Of a stretch of 64,000 nucleotides of DNA, positions 10,394 through 19,049 are shown piece after piece (within the stretch, counting starts at the first letter, position 1; each line of letters starts with the position of its first letter). The DNA is from CAZWBR01 sp964632305 (lineage in GTDB: Bacteria; Bacteroidota; Bacteroidia; Bacteroidales; Prolixibacteraceae), in the NCBI GenBank assembly GCA_964632305.1, contig CAZWBR010000004.1, forward strand, positions 1-64,000, in the 5' to 3' direction. The notes under the pieces are model-generated. The model ran no database searches. It had not been told where the DNA came from and saw only the letters and a list, made by a program, of their open reading frames with translations. The translations under genes were made by a program, and so were the position numbers.

Positions 10394-10762
10394 CTACTTC
10401 TTGAAGATGAAATAGACGGCTAACACCAAAAATACTAAACCAATCAGATGATTGAGACGGAAAGTCTCATTTTTAAACACGATCAATGAGAAAAATATGA
10501 AAATAGTTAAAGTGATAACCTCCTGAATAACTTTTAATTCAAGTAAAGAAAACGGCCCTCCGTTAGCTTCAAAACCGATTCGGTTAGCCGGGACCTGAAA
10601 GCAGTATTCGAAAAAAGCAATTCCCCAACTGATCAGCACTACGGCAAAAAGCCCCAGGTTTTCCATCCATCGGATGTCCTTGAATTTCAGATGACCATAC
10701 CAGGCAAATGTCATGAATGTGTTGGATAAAATTAGCAACCCGATTGTATATAAGCCCTTCAT
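10394..10762 (-). CDS. DMT-superfamily small membrane protein (DUF486)
   Basis: A 122-residue protein with four predicted transmembrane helices and the conserved motif EYCFQVPANRIG typical of the DUF486/DMT_6 family, which is half the size of a usual drug/metabolite transporter. Such proteins probably work as dimers; the substrate is unknown. It converges on pbpC, with only 21 bases between the two stop codons, and is transcribed alone. A TAAATTTG box on the minus strand at 10809-10816 could be its -7 element. Confidence 0.85.
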   Translation of the reverse strand: MKGLYTIGLLILSNTFMTFAWYGHLKFKDIRWMENLGLFAVVLISWGIAFFEYCFQVPANRIGFEANGGPFSLLELKVIQEVITLTIFIFFSLIVFKNETFRLNHLIGLVFLVLAVYFIFKK

Positions 10763-10981
10763 TTTGTTATATTTGCTTTACTGTTTAATAGACATGTTTT
10801 TCCGGTCGCAAATTTATTAAATCTGATTATCAATCTTGTTTTGCTTAATTAAATCATTCTTAATTATTTGTATTGGAATCAGGACCTGTTTGAACTTTTT
10901 GACTTCAAATAAAGTATAGTAATTTGTTGCATTGCATAATGGTTTGAATTATAGATATATATCAACAATAAACTAAATGTC

Positions 10982-12226
10982 ATGATTAATTACGAGATCA
11001 TCCGGATCCCGCTGGAAATCCAATTAGGACAAGAGCTGTACAATCAAATTCAGGGGAAAATTCTCGAGGATATTTTACGCGAAGCAAAGGTGGAAAAGAC
11101 CGAGAATTATTTTAAAAATATTCTCGAAGGTCATAGTTTTAGGGTGAATGAAAAGATCTCCCCACGGCTGTTTTCGATTTTCACGGAAATAAAGGAGCGG
11201 CTGGAATTTAAAGAACCAATTGATTTCTATATTACCAATAATCCTGAATTGAATGCCTACGCGGTTTCCAGTCTCGAAGAGGGACAAAGCAATATTATTA
11301 ATGTTAATTCCGGCTTGATCGATAAAGTCGATGACGACGAACTGAAGTTTATTATTGGTCACGAGATTGGTCATCTGATCAGTCATAATGCCAATATCGC
11401 ACAATTGTTGAATTTTGTCTTTGCCGATCAGCCCGATATACCATTGCTGATGCAGCATAAAATGGCTGTCTGGGATAAGGTTTCAGAATTAACAGCCGAC
11501 CGGTTTGGTTTTATGGCATGTGGAAATCTTGACAAAGTACTCTCTTGTTTCTTCAAAATGGCTTCAGGATTAAGTGTGGAACGTTTGAATTTTGATCCGA
11601 AAGCCTTTAGTAATGAAAACGATGAGATCCTAAAATATTTCAAAGAGACCGGTTCAGGAAATTTACTCTCGCACCCGATTAATCCGATCCGAATTAAAGC
11701 AGTTGAACTGTTTGCTGCCTCGGGTTTATATCAGGATATGTCGTCCGGTAAAAATGCCGCGACCGACAGTCAATTGAATAAAGTGATCGATGAATTAATG
11801 GAAAGCCTGATGGTGATCAGCAACTCACCGGTGAATTATCACCGGACCTGTTTCATCGCTTCGGCCGGGTTGATTGTGGCCGGAATCGATGGAGAGGTTA
11901 GCGGCGAAGAGTATGAGCAGATTATTGAACAAATGTCGGCCTTCACAGTATTTCCTAAGAATATATTAAACCAAATGATCGAAGAAAAAAAAGTAGATTT
12001 TTTCTTCAATCAGTCCATCAAAGCGCTGCTTGAAATCAATCCAGGTGAACGAAATGTCATGCTTCAATATTTGATTAATATCATCATTGCCGATAGTATG
12101 ATCTCCGACAAAGAGATGAGCTTTATTTTTCAATTCGGGACGGACCTGGGCTTTGAACGTAAGGAGATCGCCCAGATTTTTGCCCAGGCAGTTCAGGAAC
12201 AGTTCATTCCGAAAATCTATTCTTAA
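10982..12226 (+). CDS. M48-type zinc protease fused to a TerB-like domain
   Basis: A 414-residue soluble protein with no signal peptide. Residues ~70-240 form an M48-like metallopeptidase domain: the zinc motif HEIGH is at 127-131 and the third ligand is probably Glu169 in ELTADRFG. Residues ~290-410 look like a TerB-type all-helical domain, with acidic GEVSGEE and SDKEM segments where TerB binds metal ions. M48 enzymes usually carry membrane helices (HtpX, Ste24); their absence and the TerB tail suggest a cytosolic protease involved in stress or protein quality control. It stands alone, with a 219-base gap upstream and 423 bases downstream. The domain calls are from motif and pattern recognition only. 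Confidence 0.8.
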   Translation: MINYEIIRIPLEIQLGQELYNQIQGKILEDILREAKVEKTENYFKNILEGHSFRVNEKISPRLFSIFTEIKERLEFKEPIDFYITNNPELNAYAVSSLEEGQSNIINVNSGLIDKVDDDELKFIIGHEIGHLISHNANIAQLLNFVFADQPDIPLLMQHKMAVWDKVSELTADRFGFMACGNLDKVLSCFFKMASGLSVERLNFDPKAFSNENDEILKYFKETGSGNLLSHPINPIRIKAVELFAASGLYQDMSSGKNAATDSQLNKVIDELMESLMVISNSPVNYHRTCFIASAGLIVAGIDGEVSGEEYEQIIEQMSAFTVFPKNILNQMIEEKKVDFFFNQSIKALLEINPGERNVMLQYLINIIIADSMISDKEMSFIFQFGTDLGFERKEIAQIFAQAVQEQFIPKIYS

Positions 12227-12354
12227 TGCATCAGGCGAAAGTCTGGAAATAATGTTAAAGGTCTTAAAATCATTGTTCTCCTGTAAAATGCCGACTAATG
12301 AATAGAGGTTGATATTTTTTGCTTCGTACTATTGACAGAAATAGGGCTGCAGTA

Positions 12355-12387
12355 AGTCGGAGTGCGACTCCAAGTCGCGCCCCGACT
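12355..12387. repeat. GC-rich hairpin
   Basis: Arms 12355-12369 and 12373-12387 pair over 15 positions with two G-U pairs around a 3-nt loop. No T-run follows, so it is more like a REP-type element than a terminator. Confidence 0.7.
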
Positions 12388-12401
12388 ATCAAATTTTTTC
12401 A

Positions 12402-12439
12402 CGGTCATTCTAAGCGAAGAATCTCCTGCATTTCCCCGG
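12402..12439 (-). repeat. degenerate copy of a common intergenic repeat
   Basis: Read on the minus strand it contains GGAGATTCTTCGCTTAGAAT, close to a sequence (GAGATTCTTCGCTTCGCTCAGAATGAC-like) that I know from intergenic regions of many Bacteroidota and Firmicutes genomes. This copy lacks the inner part. Confidence 0.5.
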
Positions 12440-12595
12440 ACAGCAAGGTTTTAAAATAGTGGTCCCAAATACTCAACATTTTATTTGTGGAATATTAGGG
12501 ACCATTTATCTGATAATTATAATTCTTTTATCAGGCGGAGATCAATAGGTTTATTAACAGTTGATATGGAAATTTAATGAAATGATTTTACCAAT

Positions 12596-12629
12596 TTTGG
12601 TGTCTGTATCCGTTTCCGGTTTACATTTG
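12596..12629 (+). promoter_or_regulatory. promoter of the DUF4056 gene
   Basis: TTTG at 12596-12599 and TACATTTG at 12622-12629 with a 22-nt spacer; the ATG follows 20 nt later. Spacing is slightly long for the consensus. Confidence 0.5.
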
Positions 12630-12649
12630 TCGCGTATAATATTACTGGT

Positions 12650-13696
12650 ATGAATTTTTTGAAAATAATATTCATAGGATTTGGTCTTTTGTTCACGCAG
12701 CACGTTTTCGCAAAAGCACCATTGCTCTCACCCAAAGAGTCGTTAATCCATCCTCCGCGTATCATCCGGACCTGTTGCTCTTTTGGGTACGAGGTTCCAT
12801 TAGCGGTGATTCCCGGAGTCAAAATCACGGAGACCAGTAGTTTAGAAAGGTTGGGACCACACCATTATTTGGGTGATCCAACAGAGGGAAATGGGATCAT
12901 TTATTCCCGACGAGGAGGATTTATCGATTTTGGCCATCTCCGCGATATGGCTGATTGGACCGCTTTTTTGTATTTACAGGCTAAAAGAAGCCAGGAACAG
13001 GGTGTTATTCTGGTTGATCTGGGACGTGAAGGTGGAATCAAATCACTGGTCATGAATGTACCAAAGGAAACCTCATCGAATGATCTCTTGTTAATAGCCG
13101 GAAAAATAGCCTACGATTTATCGGTTTGGCATGAAATAGCCACCTGGTACGGTTGTGCCACTGTTCCTCTGGTACCTGAGCGCTATTCCAGCTTCTCGAT
13201 TGAGGATGCTTATTCTAATCTGCTCGGAGTACATATTGCCATGGAAGCTATTCGGAGCGAAATGCCATACGAACAGGCGGTTACAAAAACCATCTCAGAA
13301 ACTATGCAAAAGCTCGGGGCTGTTGATAGTGAAGCCGAGACCAGGATGGCGATGGAATCGGTTCGGAATCTCTGGTGGACAAACGACAAACATTTACCAA
13401 GCCGTAAGGTGTTGCTTCAACGTCAACTCGAAGTTTATCATACACTCACTCCCTGGTTGGCCCCTGGTTGGAATGAGAAAACCGAATCTGCTTATGAATT
13501 GAGCGTGCCCGAGTTTACCAGCGACGGCATCTCCTTAGACAACTATTACCAGTTAGGCTTCAAACTGAATTATCATTTTCGTTACAAAAAGATCTTTCCT
13601 GATCGTAAAGGGCGCCAGATTACACAGGAGGATTTTGATTTAGTACTTGATGATGTAGCCCGCAATATGATTAAGAAAGGGGCGGAGTTCAAGTAA
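12650..13696 (+). CDS. DUF4056 family exported protein
   Basis: A 348-residue protein with a cleavable signal peptide (about residues 1-22, ending FAKA). The mature start PPRIIRTCCSFG and the later GHLRDMADWTAF segment match the DUF4056 family, known from Bacteroidota and Proteobacteria and without an assigned function. Two adjacent Cys (CC) near the mature N-terminus and several conserved His/Trp (for example SVWHEIATWYG) suggest an enzyme or metal site, but this is a guess. It is transcribed alone from its own promoter; downstream lies the gene-free repeat region. Confidence 0.8.
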   Translation: MNFLKIIFIGFGLLFTQHVFAKAPLLSPKESLIHPPRIIRTCCSFGYEVPLAVIPGVKITETSSLERLGPHHYLGDPTEGNGIIYSRRGGFIDFGHLRDMADWTAFLYLQAKRSQEQGVILVDLGREGGIKSLVMNVPKETSSNDLLLIAGKIAYDLSVWHEIATWYGCATVPLVPERYSSFSIEDAYSNLLGVHIAMEAIRSEMPYEQAVTKTISETMQKLGAVDSEAETRMAMESVRNLWWTNDKHLPSRKVLLQRQLEVYHTLTPWLAPGWNEKTESAYELSVPEFTSDGISLDNYYQLGFKLNYHFRYKKIFPDRKGRQITQEDFDLVLDDVARNMIKKGAEFK

Positions 13697-13984
13697 ACTC
13701 AATAGCCAAACCCCCTCTCTTCAATTGATTAACTAATGGTTAGTTGGGCGATTTTCCTTTTAAAAATTGCTCAATAAGCTTATTCATCCTCTTACTCTCA
13801 CCTTTATTTCGGAGGTTCGGAATTTATACCCAAAGTAAGAGCCTTATTTTCATACGACAATATTTCTCTAAAGGATCTGCAATACAATCAGATCCAGTAA
13901 CCTTCCTTTCTGAATCTGAAGATAGCTACCCAAAGCCGGTCAGAATTCATTGTGCCCCGTTCTTCATCACTAAATCACCATCTC

Positions 13985-14067
13985 AAGCCTATACCAAAGT
14001 CGGGGTTTATTCGTACTTTGTTCGTAGTTTGTTCGTACTTTCTTCGTGTAATTACGAAGAAAGTACG
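13985..14067 (+). repeat. 11-nt-periodic element, copy 1
   Basis: Head of 24 nt (13985-14008, ending CGGGGTTT), then four 11-nt units starting TTCGT at 14010, 14021, 14032 and 14043, the last merging into a perfect 14-bp inverted repeat (14034-14047 with 14054-14067, 6-nt loop). Copy 2 on the minus strand at 55414-55494 has the same architecture with a different 11-mer. See findings. Confidence 0.8.
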
Positions 14068-14361
14068 GAGTTAATACGTTAATAATATCCAGATATACCG
14101 GACATGATCTGGCCTTGATACGGGCTTAATCCGGTATCGAGGACCTTTGCAAAAGCTTAACCCTCGAGGGAGTGGATTATTCTACTACTAAATCGTTGAT
14201 TGGAGTGAATATTCTGAACTGAAAATTAGGATTGAAAGGAGATGAGTGGTTGGAAATGCCCCATTTTCAGGAACATTGCGGTGCTGAAATAGGGGAGAAA
14301 ATCTAAAAATAAACGAAAATTCTTCAGGAGATTGTAAATTGTAAGTAACGCTATCGATTAA

Positions 14362-14421
14362 ACCCCTAAATCCCCTGAAGGGGACTTAATAGCCGCCACT
14401 TTAGGGGAGGTTGGGAGGGGG
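14362..14421. repeat. hairpin repeat of the CCCCTAAA type
   Basis: Outer arms CCCCTAAA (14363-14370) and TTTAGGGG (14400-14407) enclose an inner hairpin TCCCC/GGGGA. Similar CCCCTAAATCCCC elements are scattered between genes in many Bacteroidota genomes. It is itself bracketed by short inverted GATTGTAA/TTACAATC sequences. Confidence 0.7.
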
Positions 14422-14583
14422 CAGCTTACAATCTGAAAATTGAAAATCGAAGCAATTGACTTTTTGGACAGCCTCTTGTTTGTGAAGATTAGTTACACTG
14501 CTGTGAAGGCAAAATTAATGGAATAACCATGGTTATTCCATCTTAGCTATAGGGTCGAATGATAGATATCTGATTTTTAAAGC

Positions 14584-15651
14584 TTAATCTTCCTTTATCT
14601 CAACTACATATTCACATTTATTTTTAAGAAAGCCGAAGGATTCAAGGGATAATCCATGTTTGGCGGCAATAGTTAAGAACTCATTTCTGCTTTCCGGGGT
14701 CACGGCTACCAACAGGCCTCCGCTTGTTTGCGGGTCACAAAGAAGGCACTTCAGTTCTTCGCTCATGGGGGAGACTTTATGCCCGTAACTGTCAAAGTTT
14801 CTGAATGTACCGCCAGGGAAAGTCTTCAGCGCAATATAATGCTCGATATCTTTGATTCGGGGAACCCGGGAAGGGTTGATTTCGGCGCTAAGATTGCTTC
14901 CTTCGCATAGTTCGATCAAATGGCCCAGCAGGCCAAACCCGGTTACGTCAGTCATCGCTTTAACGCCTTCCAATGTTCCAAATTCTTTTCCAATCGAATT
15001 GATTGTCAGCATTAGTTCTGAAGCTGTAAAACGGTCGTCCTCCCTGAGCAGACCGTGTTTTTGCGCTGTTGATAACATTCCTATTCCCAGGGGTTTGGTC
15101 AGAAAAAGTTCGCATCCTGCGACAGCTGAACAGTTCTTTTTTATTTGCTCCTTACGGGCGATACCGGTAACAGCCAGTCCAAAAATGGGTTCCGGGCCAT
15201 CAATGCTATGGCCGCCGGCTATGGCGATGCTAGCCCTTGCACAGGCTTGTCTGGCCCCTTCGATCACCTGACCGGCTATTTCGGTCGATAGTTTATTGAT
15301 TGGCCAGCAGAGAATGGCTACCGCCATCAATGGTGTCCCGCCCATCGCGTAGATGTCGGAAATGGCATTGACTGAAGCGATGCCTCCAAAATCGTATGGA
15401 TCGTCAACAATGGGCATAAAAAAATCGGTGGTTGAAATGATCACCTGATCGTTGCCAATATCATAGACTGCGGCATCGTCGAGGGTGCTGTTTCCAACCA
15501 AAAGAAACGGGTCGTTGAACTCTGTGGTACATTCGGCCAGAATTGAATTCAGAACTTTGGGCGATATTTTGCAGCCACAACCCGCCCCATGTGAATATTG
15601 GGTCAGCCGGACAGGAGAATTATTTTGTTGAATATTAATATCTTGTGACAT
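14584..15651 (-). CDS. selD: selenide, water dikinase (selenophosphate synthetase)
   Basis: A 355-residue cytoplasmic enzyme making selenophosphate from selenide and ATP, the selenium donor for selenouridine in tRNA and for selenocysteine. The N-terminal SHGAGCGCK motif carries Cys25 (equivalent to Cys17 of E. coli) and Lys28, so this is the cysteine form; the codon is TGT and no in-frame TGA is used. The AIRS-type fold is complete, with DVTGFGLLGH and the glycine-rich CDPQTSGGLL region near the C-terminus. It lies 41 bp downstream of selU in the same operon, so its obvious use is tRNA selenation. SelA, SelB and tRNA-Sec are not in the window. Confidence 0.96.
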   Translation of the reverse strand: MSQDINIQQNNSPVRLTQYSHGAGCGCKISPKVLNSILAECTTEFNDPFLLVGNSTLDDAAVYDIGNDQVIISTTDFFMPIVDDPYDFGGIASVNAISDIYAMGGTPLMAVAILCWPINKLSTEIAGQVIEGARQACARASIAIAGGHSIDGPEPIFGLAVTGIARKEQIKKNCSAVAGCELFLTKPLGIGMLSTAQKHGLLREDDRFTASELMLTINSIGKEFGTLEGVKAMTDVTGFGLLGHLIELCEGSNLSAEINPSRVPRIKDIEHYIALKTFPGGTFRNFDSYGHKVSPMSEELKCLLCDPQTSGGLLVAVTPESRNEFLTIAAKHGLSLESFGFLKNKCEYVVEIKED

Positions 15652-15692
15652 AATAAAAGTTGTTTGGATTGGATTGATTGTATTTCTTAAAA

Positions 15693-16742
15693 TTAGGCAA
15701 GAATTTCCTTTACATTTTTATTTTCCGGTTGGATAATATTTTCAAGAATGATCTTCGCATTTGCTTTTGCATCGCCTCCTGGCAGAAGGATCTCATGGTA
15801 CTTCAATTTGTACTTTTCACGGCTAAAGAGATATGTTTTATCATAATAGTCAAGCAGTTTGTCGGCGACCACAGCTAATTTGTCTTCATGATAATCCAGT
15901 AATATTTCATTGGCACGCTGTTCTCCCAGCCTTTTTGAAATACTGCTGATTGCATTGGCCATCAAATCTTTCGGGTGATTGCCATATTCATCGACCAAAC
16001 GTTTGATCCGTTCTTCGCGGGGAACGACGATTTCGATATTCAGCGCCAGGTTCATTCTTTCCCAAAGCGGATCGGGAAGGAAAACACGCCCGATGGTCTG
16101 GCTTTCGCCTTCAATCCAGACTCTTCGCGCAGGATCCAAAGCAAGGATCTCTCCGAAAAGATTATTCTGGAACTGTTGGGTCGTGGGCTGATTCAATTGT
16201 CCGATACCTCCGAAGACCGAACCCCGGTGATGAGCATGTGCTTCTAAATCAATGATCTGTTCGCCCATTGATTTTAAATTTGCCAGAATTTCCGTTTTCC
16301 CGCTTCCGGTGTGTCCTTCGAGCACGATCAGGTGGGGAAGATCGCCGATTTTTTCCAGAAGGAAATTCCGGTAGGCCTTGTAACCTCCATCTAAAATAAA
16401 GCATTCTATACCAATGCGTTCAAATAACCAGGCCATGCTTTCCGACCGCATCCCACCTCGCCAGCAATGGACCAGTAATTTCCCGGAGGGGGCCAATTGC
16501 CTGGCATAGCGGACAAATTCGGTCATTTTGGGGCCAACAATTTCGAGCCCCTTTTCGATGGCTGGTTGACGGCCTTCCCTTGTATAAAGAGTTCCCACTT
16601 CAGCCCTTTCAGCGTCATTAAAAATAGGGATATTGACTGCCCCAGGGATATGTCCTTCTGAAAACTCACCCGGTGAGCGGACATCCACGATGACAGTTGT
16701 TTGGCCCTGTTTTAAGAAATTCTCAGCATTAAGTTTTTTCAT
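15693..16742 (-). CDS. selU: tRNA 2-selenouridine synthase
   Basis: A 349-residue enzyme (also called MnmH/YbbB) that replaces sulfur by selenium at the wobble 2-thiouridine of tRNA-Lys, -Glu and -Gln through a geranylated intermediate. The N-terminal rhodanese domain has its catalytic Cys93 in HCWRGGMRS; the C-terminal P-loop domain has Walker A GHTGSGKT at 143-150. First gene of the selU-selD operon. A TATCTTTG box on the minus strand (16780-16787), ~40 nt ahead of the ATG, fits a -7 element. Its substrate tRNA-Lys(UUU) is encoded twice in this window (32825 and 36539). Confidence 0.95.
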   Translation of the reverse strand: MKKLNAENFLKQGQTTVIVDVRSPGEFSEGHIPGAVNIPIFNDAERAEVGTLYTREGRQPAIEKGLEIVGPKMTEFVRYARQLAPSGKLLVHCWRGGMRSESMAWLFERIGIECFILDGGYKAYRNFLLEKIGDLPHLIVLEGHTGSGKTEILANLKSMGEQIIDLEAHAHHRGSVFGGIGQLNQPTTQQFQNNLFGEILALDPARRVWIEGESQTIGRVFLPDPLWERMNLALNIEIVVPREERIKRLVDEYGNHPKDLMANAISSISKRLGEQRANEILLDYHEDKLAVVADKLLDYYDKTYLFSREKYKLKYHEILLPGGDAKANAKIILENIIQPENKNVKEILA

Positions 16743-16996
16743 GGACTAATCAAACATTGAGTGCTGTTTTATCATCTCTCAAAGATAACCAACAGTTTCT
16801 TAACCGAGGGAATTATTGTATCCTAATCTTAAGTCTATACTTAAAAAAAGACTTAAAAACATTAAAATTCAAAGATGGGAATAAAATCGCTATAAATTAA
16901 CAGGGTTGAATAATCGATTAATCTCAGTGAAAAAGCTATGTTTTTCTTCTCTATTTCCGTAAATTTGGTTTTGTTGGGTTTTTGAGGATTTGTGCC

Positions 16997-17629
16997 ATGA
17001 ATTTTTTCAAATTTGCAGGGAATAGAGAGTTCGTCGGGAGGCTGACTGAAATTATCCAGGCGCACCTTGGAGATGAGCATTTCGGGGTTAGGGAACTTGT
17101 GCGGGAATCGGGGATGAGTCATTCGAATGTTCACCGACATTTGAAAGTTGCCTGTAAAAAGTCTGTCAGCCATTTTATAAGGGATATCCGGCTTCTGGAG
17201 GCGATGGAAATGTTGAAAAAGAATGAGTCGACCGTGGCGGAAATTGCCTATAAGGTTGGCTTTAGCAGCCCTACCTATTTTAACTGCTGTTTTCATGATT
17301 TTTATGGTTTTCCTCCGGGGGAAGTGCGAAAGCATTTGGCCGAATCGGAACAGAATAGCGAAATGCTTCAGGAAAAACCGGACGGAGAGGTAAGGGGGCT
17401 GGCAGACTCATTATCCAGACGGGTAAAATGGCAGAAGAAATTTTATCGTTATCCCATCCTATTTATATTTATAATCTTGTTGATTCTGTTCCTTTTGACT
17501 CTCCTTATTTACAAATCTATTCATCTGATCCGGGATAAAAATCAGAATATCGAGAATCTGTTGAGCTTTAGGACAGAGCAGGATAAATCATTGGTTTTAT
17601 TGTCGTTTGGAAATTTTCGTTTAGGGTAA
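16997..17629 (+). CDS. AraC-type regulator with one membrane helix, probably truncated
   Basis: I start at the ATG 16997 rather than the upstream TTG; it gives 210 residues and begins where relatives begin. Residues ~15-105 form an AraC/XylS DNA-binding domain with two helix-turn-helix motifs (the second with VAEIAYKVGFSSPTYF). A strong membrane helix (about residues 155-173) follows, then ~35 residues. In related Bacteroidota proteins this layout continues with KS-x(2)-VLPF-x-N-x-S and a long TPR or sensor domain; here KSLVLLSFGNF is reached and the frame ends three codons later. The protein therefore probably lacks its sensor. It could be a decayed gene or a short variant; no downstream remnant of the sensor domain is visible. 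Confidence 0.65.
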   Translation: MNFFKFAGNREFVGRLTEIIQAHLGDEHFGVRELVRESGMSHSNVHRHLKVACKKSVSHFIRDIRLLEAMEMLKKNESTVAEIAYKVGFSSPTYFNCCFHDFYGFPPGEVRKHLAESEQNSEMLQEKPDGEVRGLADSLSRRVKWQKKFYRYPILFIFIILLILFLLTLLIYKSIHLIRDKNQNIENLLSFRTEQDKSLVLLSFGNFRLG

Positions 17630-17971
17630 ATACTTGAGGCCAGTATTTTGCCTGGGAAGTATAGGCAGAGATTTTAATTGATTGATGTCCTAAATATGAT
17701 ATAATATTCTCTCTATGATTCGTTGATTGGATATAGTAGTTGGGTAATCCAAATATCTTCTTACGGTGTGTTTTTCAATCCCTGGTTCTAGGGGATAGCC
17801 CGTTTTGCAACCAAAACGAAATACATGCAATATAATTTTAAGTTTTTGAGACATAGTTTCTATGCAACTGCCTTCGTATTGCCCGAATTTTGATTGGCTA
17901 AGATCTGGAATGTAGTACGAAGATTTGAAACTTTACGGAGAGGAATTAGAACTAAACAAAAACCAAATGCA
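17630..17971. other. gene-free spacer
   Basis: 342 bases with no coding frame that I can support and no clear repeat. A purine-rich GGAGAGGAATTAG (17938-17950) lies before the next start codon. Confidence 0.6.
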
Positions 17972-18697
17972 ATGAAAAGTAAAATTCTATTCATTTTATT
18001 GATGCTTATTTCTGCCATCACCTACGGACAAGATCAGAAGTCGAGGGTGATGGAAGAAATAAAGGTAGTGCCGCCAAAATTTACAGGAATAGCAAGAGTC
18101 GCACCTATTGTGCTGGAAAGTAGGTTTGAGCCTGTACTGCAGGAGTATATGACGAAAAACATTGAATATCCTCAGGTTGCTTATAACCGGCATGAGGAAG
18201 GGACTGCAGTTGTAAGTTTTGTTGTTACCCCAAACGGAGAGGTTGAAGATTTTCAAATAGTCAACAGTGTATCTCCGGAAATTGACCAGGAAGTAATCCG
18301 GGTTTTGCAAACAACCAGTGGAATGTGGATGCCGGGTTACAATAACAGTGAAGCTGTTGCCATGGAAAAGGAGGTTTCCGTTCTGTTTAGGATAAATCCG
18401 AACAACGATTTTATCCATGAGACCCAAAAGATCTTTACTCATGGAAGTATGGCGATGTTTATCAAGGAAAAACCTAAAAGAGCCCTGAGAATATATGATC
18501 GGGGAATTGTTTTGATGCCCAATGATAAGAGTCTGTTGCTTGTGAGAGGCTTAACCAGATATGAACTGGGAGATAAAGATGGAGCCTGTCGTGATTGGAA
18601 CAGAATCAAAACGTTGGGAGGTGAATGTGAGTATTATCTCAATGAATTTTGTGAAATGAAGGGCTATGCCGATATGATTCAAATTATTGGAGAATAA
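17972..18697 (+). CDS. exported TonB C-terminal domain / TPR protein
   Basis: Start chosen at the ATG 17972, which opens directly with a signal peptide (MKSKILF...ITYGQ); the longer frame from 17894 adds 26 non-signal residues. The 241-residue product has a TonB C-terminal (energy-transducing) domain at about 45-125, marked by the AVVSFVVTPNGEVEDFQIV pattern, and a short TPR hairpin near 170-205 (ALRIYDRGIVLMPND). Lacking a membrane anchor and proline-rich spacer, it cannot act as a classical TonB; such short exported versions are common in Bacteroidota, with unclear roles in the periplasm. Followed by a strong terminator. Confidence 0.8.
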   Translation: MKSKILFILLMLISAITYGQDQKSRVMEEIKVVPPKFTGIARVAPIVLESRFEPVLQEYMTKNIEYPQVAYNRHEEGTAVVSFVVTPNGEVEDFQIVNSVSPEIDQEVIRVLQTTSGMWMPGYNNSEAVAMEKEVSVLFRINPNNDFIHETQKIFTHGSMAMFIKEKPKRALRIYDRGIVLMPNDKSLLLVRGLTRYELGDKDGACRDWNRIKTLGGECEYYLNEFCEMKGYADMIQIIGE

Positions 18698-18745
18698 TGT
18701 CTGCATTGAACCCGATCTACATTAGTGTGTGTATTAGTGATTTAT

Positions 18746-18774
18746 AAAAGCCCGGCGAACTTGCCGGGCTTTTC
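18746..18774 (+). terminator. rho-independent terminator
   Basis: Perfect stem AAAGCCCGGC / GCCGGGCTTT (18747-18756 with 18763-18772) with a 6-nt loop and flanking T-run, 50 bases after the stop codon. Confidence 0.93.
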
Positions 18775-18853
18775 ATTTGAAGTATCAATGTCCTTAGGAT
18801 TGTATTAGCTGGTCCCAATTCCTGTTCAGCGTATGTTTTGAGTGATCTTCAAC

Positions 18854-18890
18854 CGGAGAACAGGTAGGTGGATTCAGTCTCCGTTTTTCC
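18854..18890 (+). terminator. possible second terminator
   Basis: CGGAGA (18854-18859) and TCTCCG (18878-18883) with TTTTT after it; the 18-nt loop makes it a weak candidate. Confidence 0.35.
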
Positions 18891-18935
18891 TTATTAATAG
18901 GGATTCTGAAATGTGAAAATCCCCAATATTTGGGA

Positions 18936-18966
18936 TTGTTATAAAAAATATCTGGTCATAGATTTG
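18936..18966 (+). promoter_or_regulatory. promoter of the porin-FMN protein operon
   Basis: TTG at 18936-18938 and TAGATTTG at 18959-18966 with a 20-nt spacer. The ATG at 19050 lies ~75 nt downstream of the expected start site. Confidence 0.6.
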
Positions 18967-19049
18967 CTTTTTTAATTATGTAATTGGCTCATCGGTTAGT
19001 TGGCGTGATTTACAATGCTTAAAACCGATGGGCATAAAAAAATGAGACT

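Larger units (their letters stand above)
12227..12649. other. gene-free spacer with two repeat-like segments
   Basis: No credible coding frame. It holds an imperfect hairpin (12355-12387) and a segment resembling a widespread intergenic repeat (12402-12439), followed by the promoter of the DUF4056 gene at its right end. Confidence 0.75.
13697..14583. other. gene-free, repeat-rich region
   Basis: 887 bases between two gene 3' ends. A 112-codon frame at 13744-14082 has no family resemblance and runs through repeats, so I do not call it. The region holds the 11-nt-unit element (13985-14067), an inverted pair around 14091-14138 and a Bacteroidota-type hairpin repeat (14362-14421). Confidence 0.8.

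Noticed and set aside
14010..14053. 11-nt units as a CRISPR array
   Set aside because: Units abut each other without spacers and are far too short.
13744..14082. 112-codon open frame in the spacer
   Set aside because: No family resemblance, no signal of selection, and it runs through the 11-nt repeat and its hairpin.
15560..15600. Selenocysteine codon in selD
   Set aside because: The active-site codon is TGT (Cys); no in-frame TGA.
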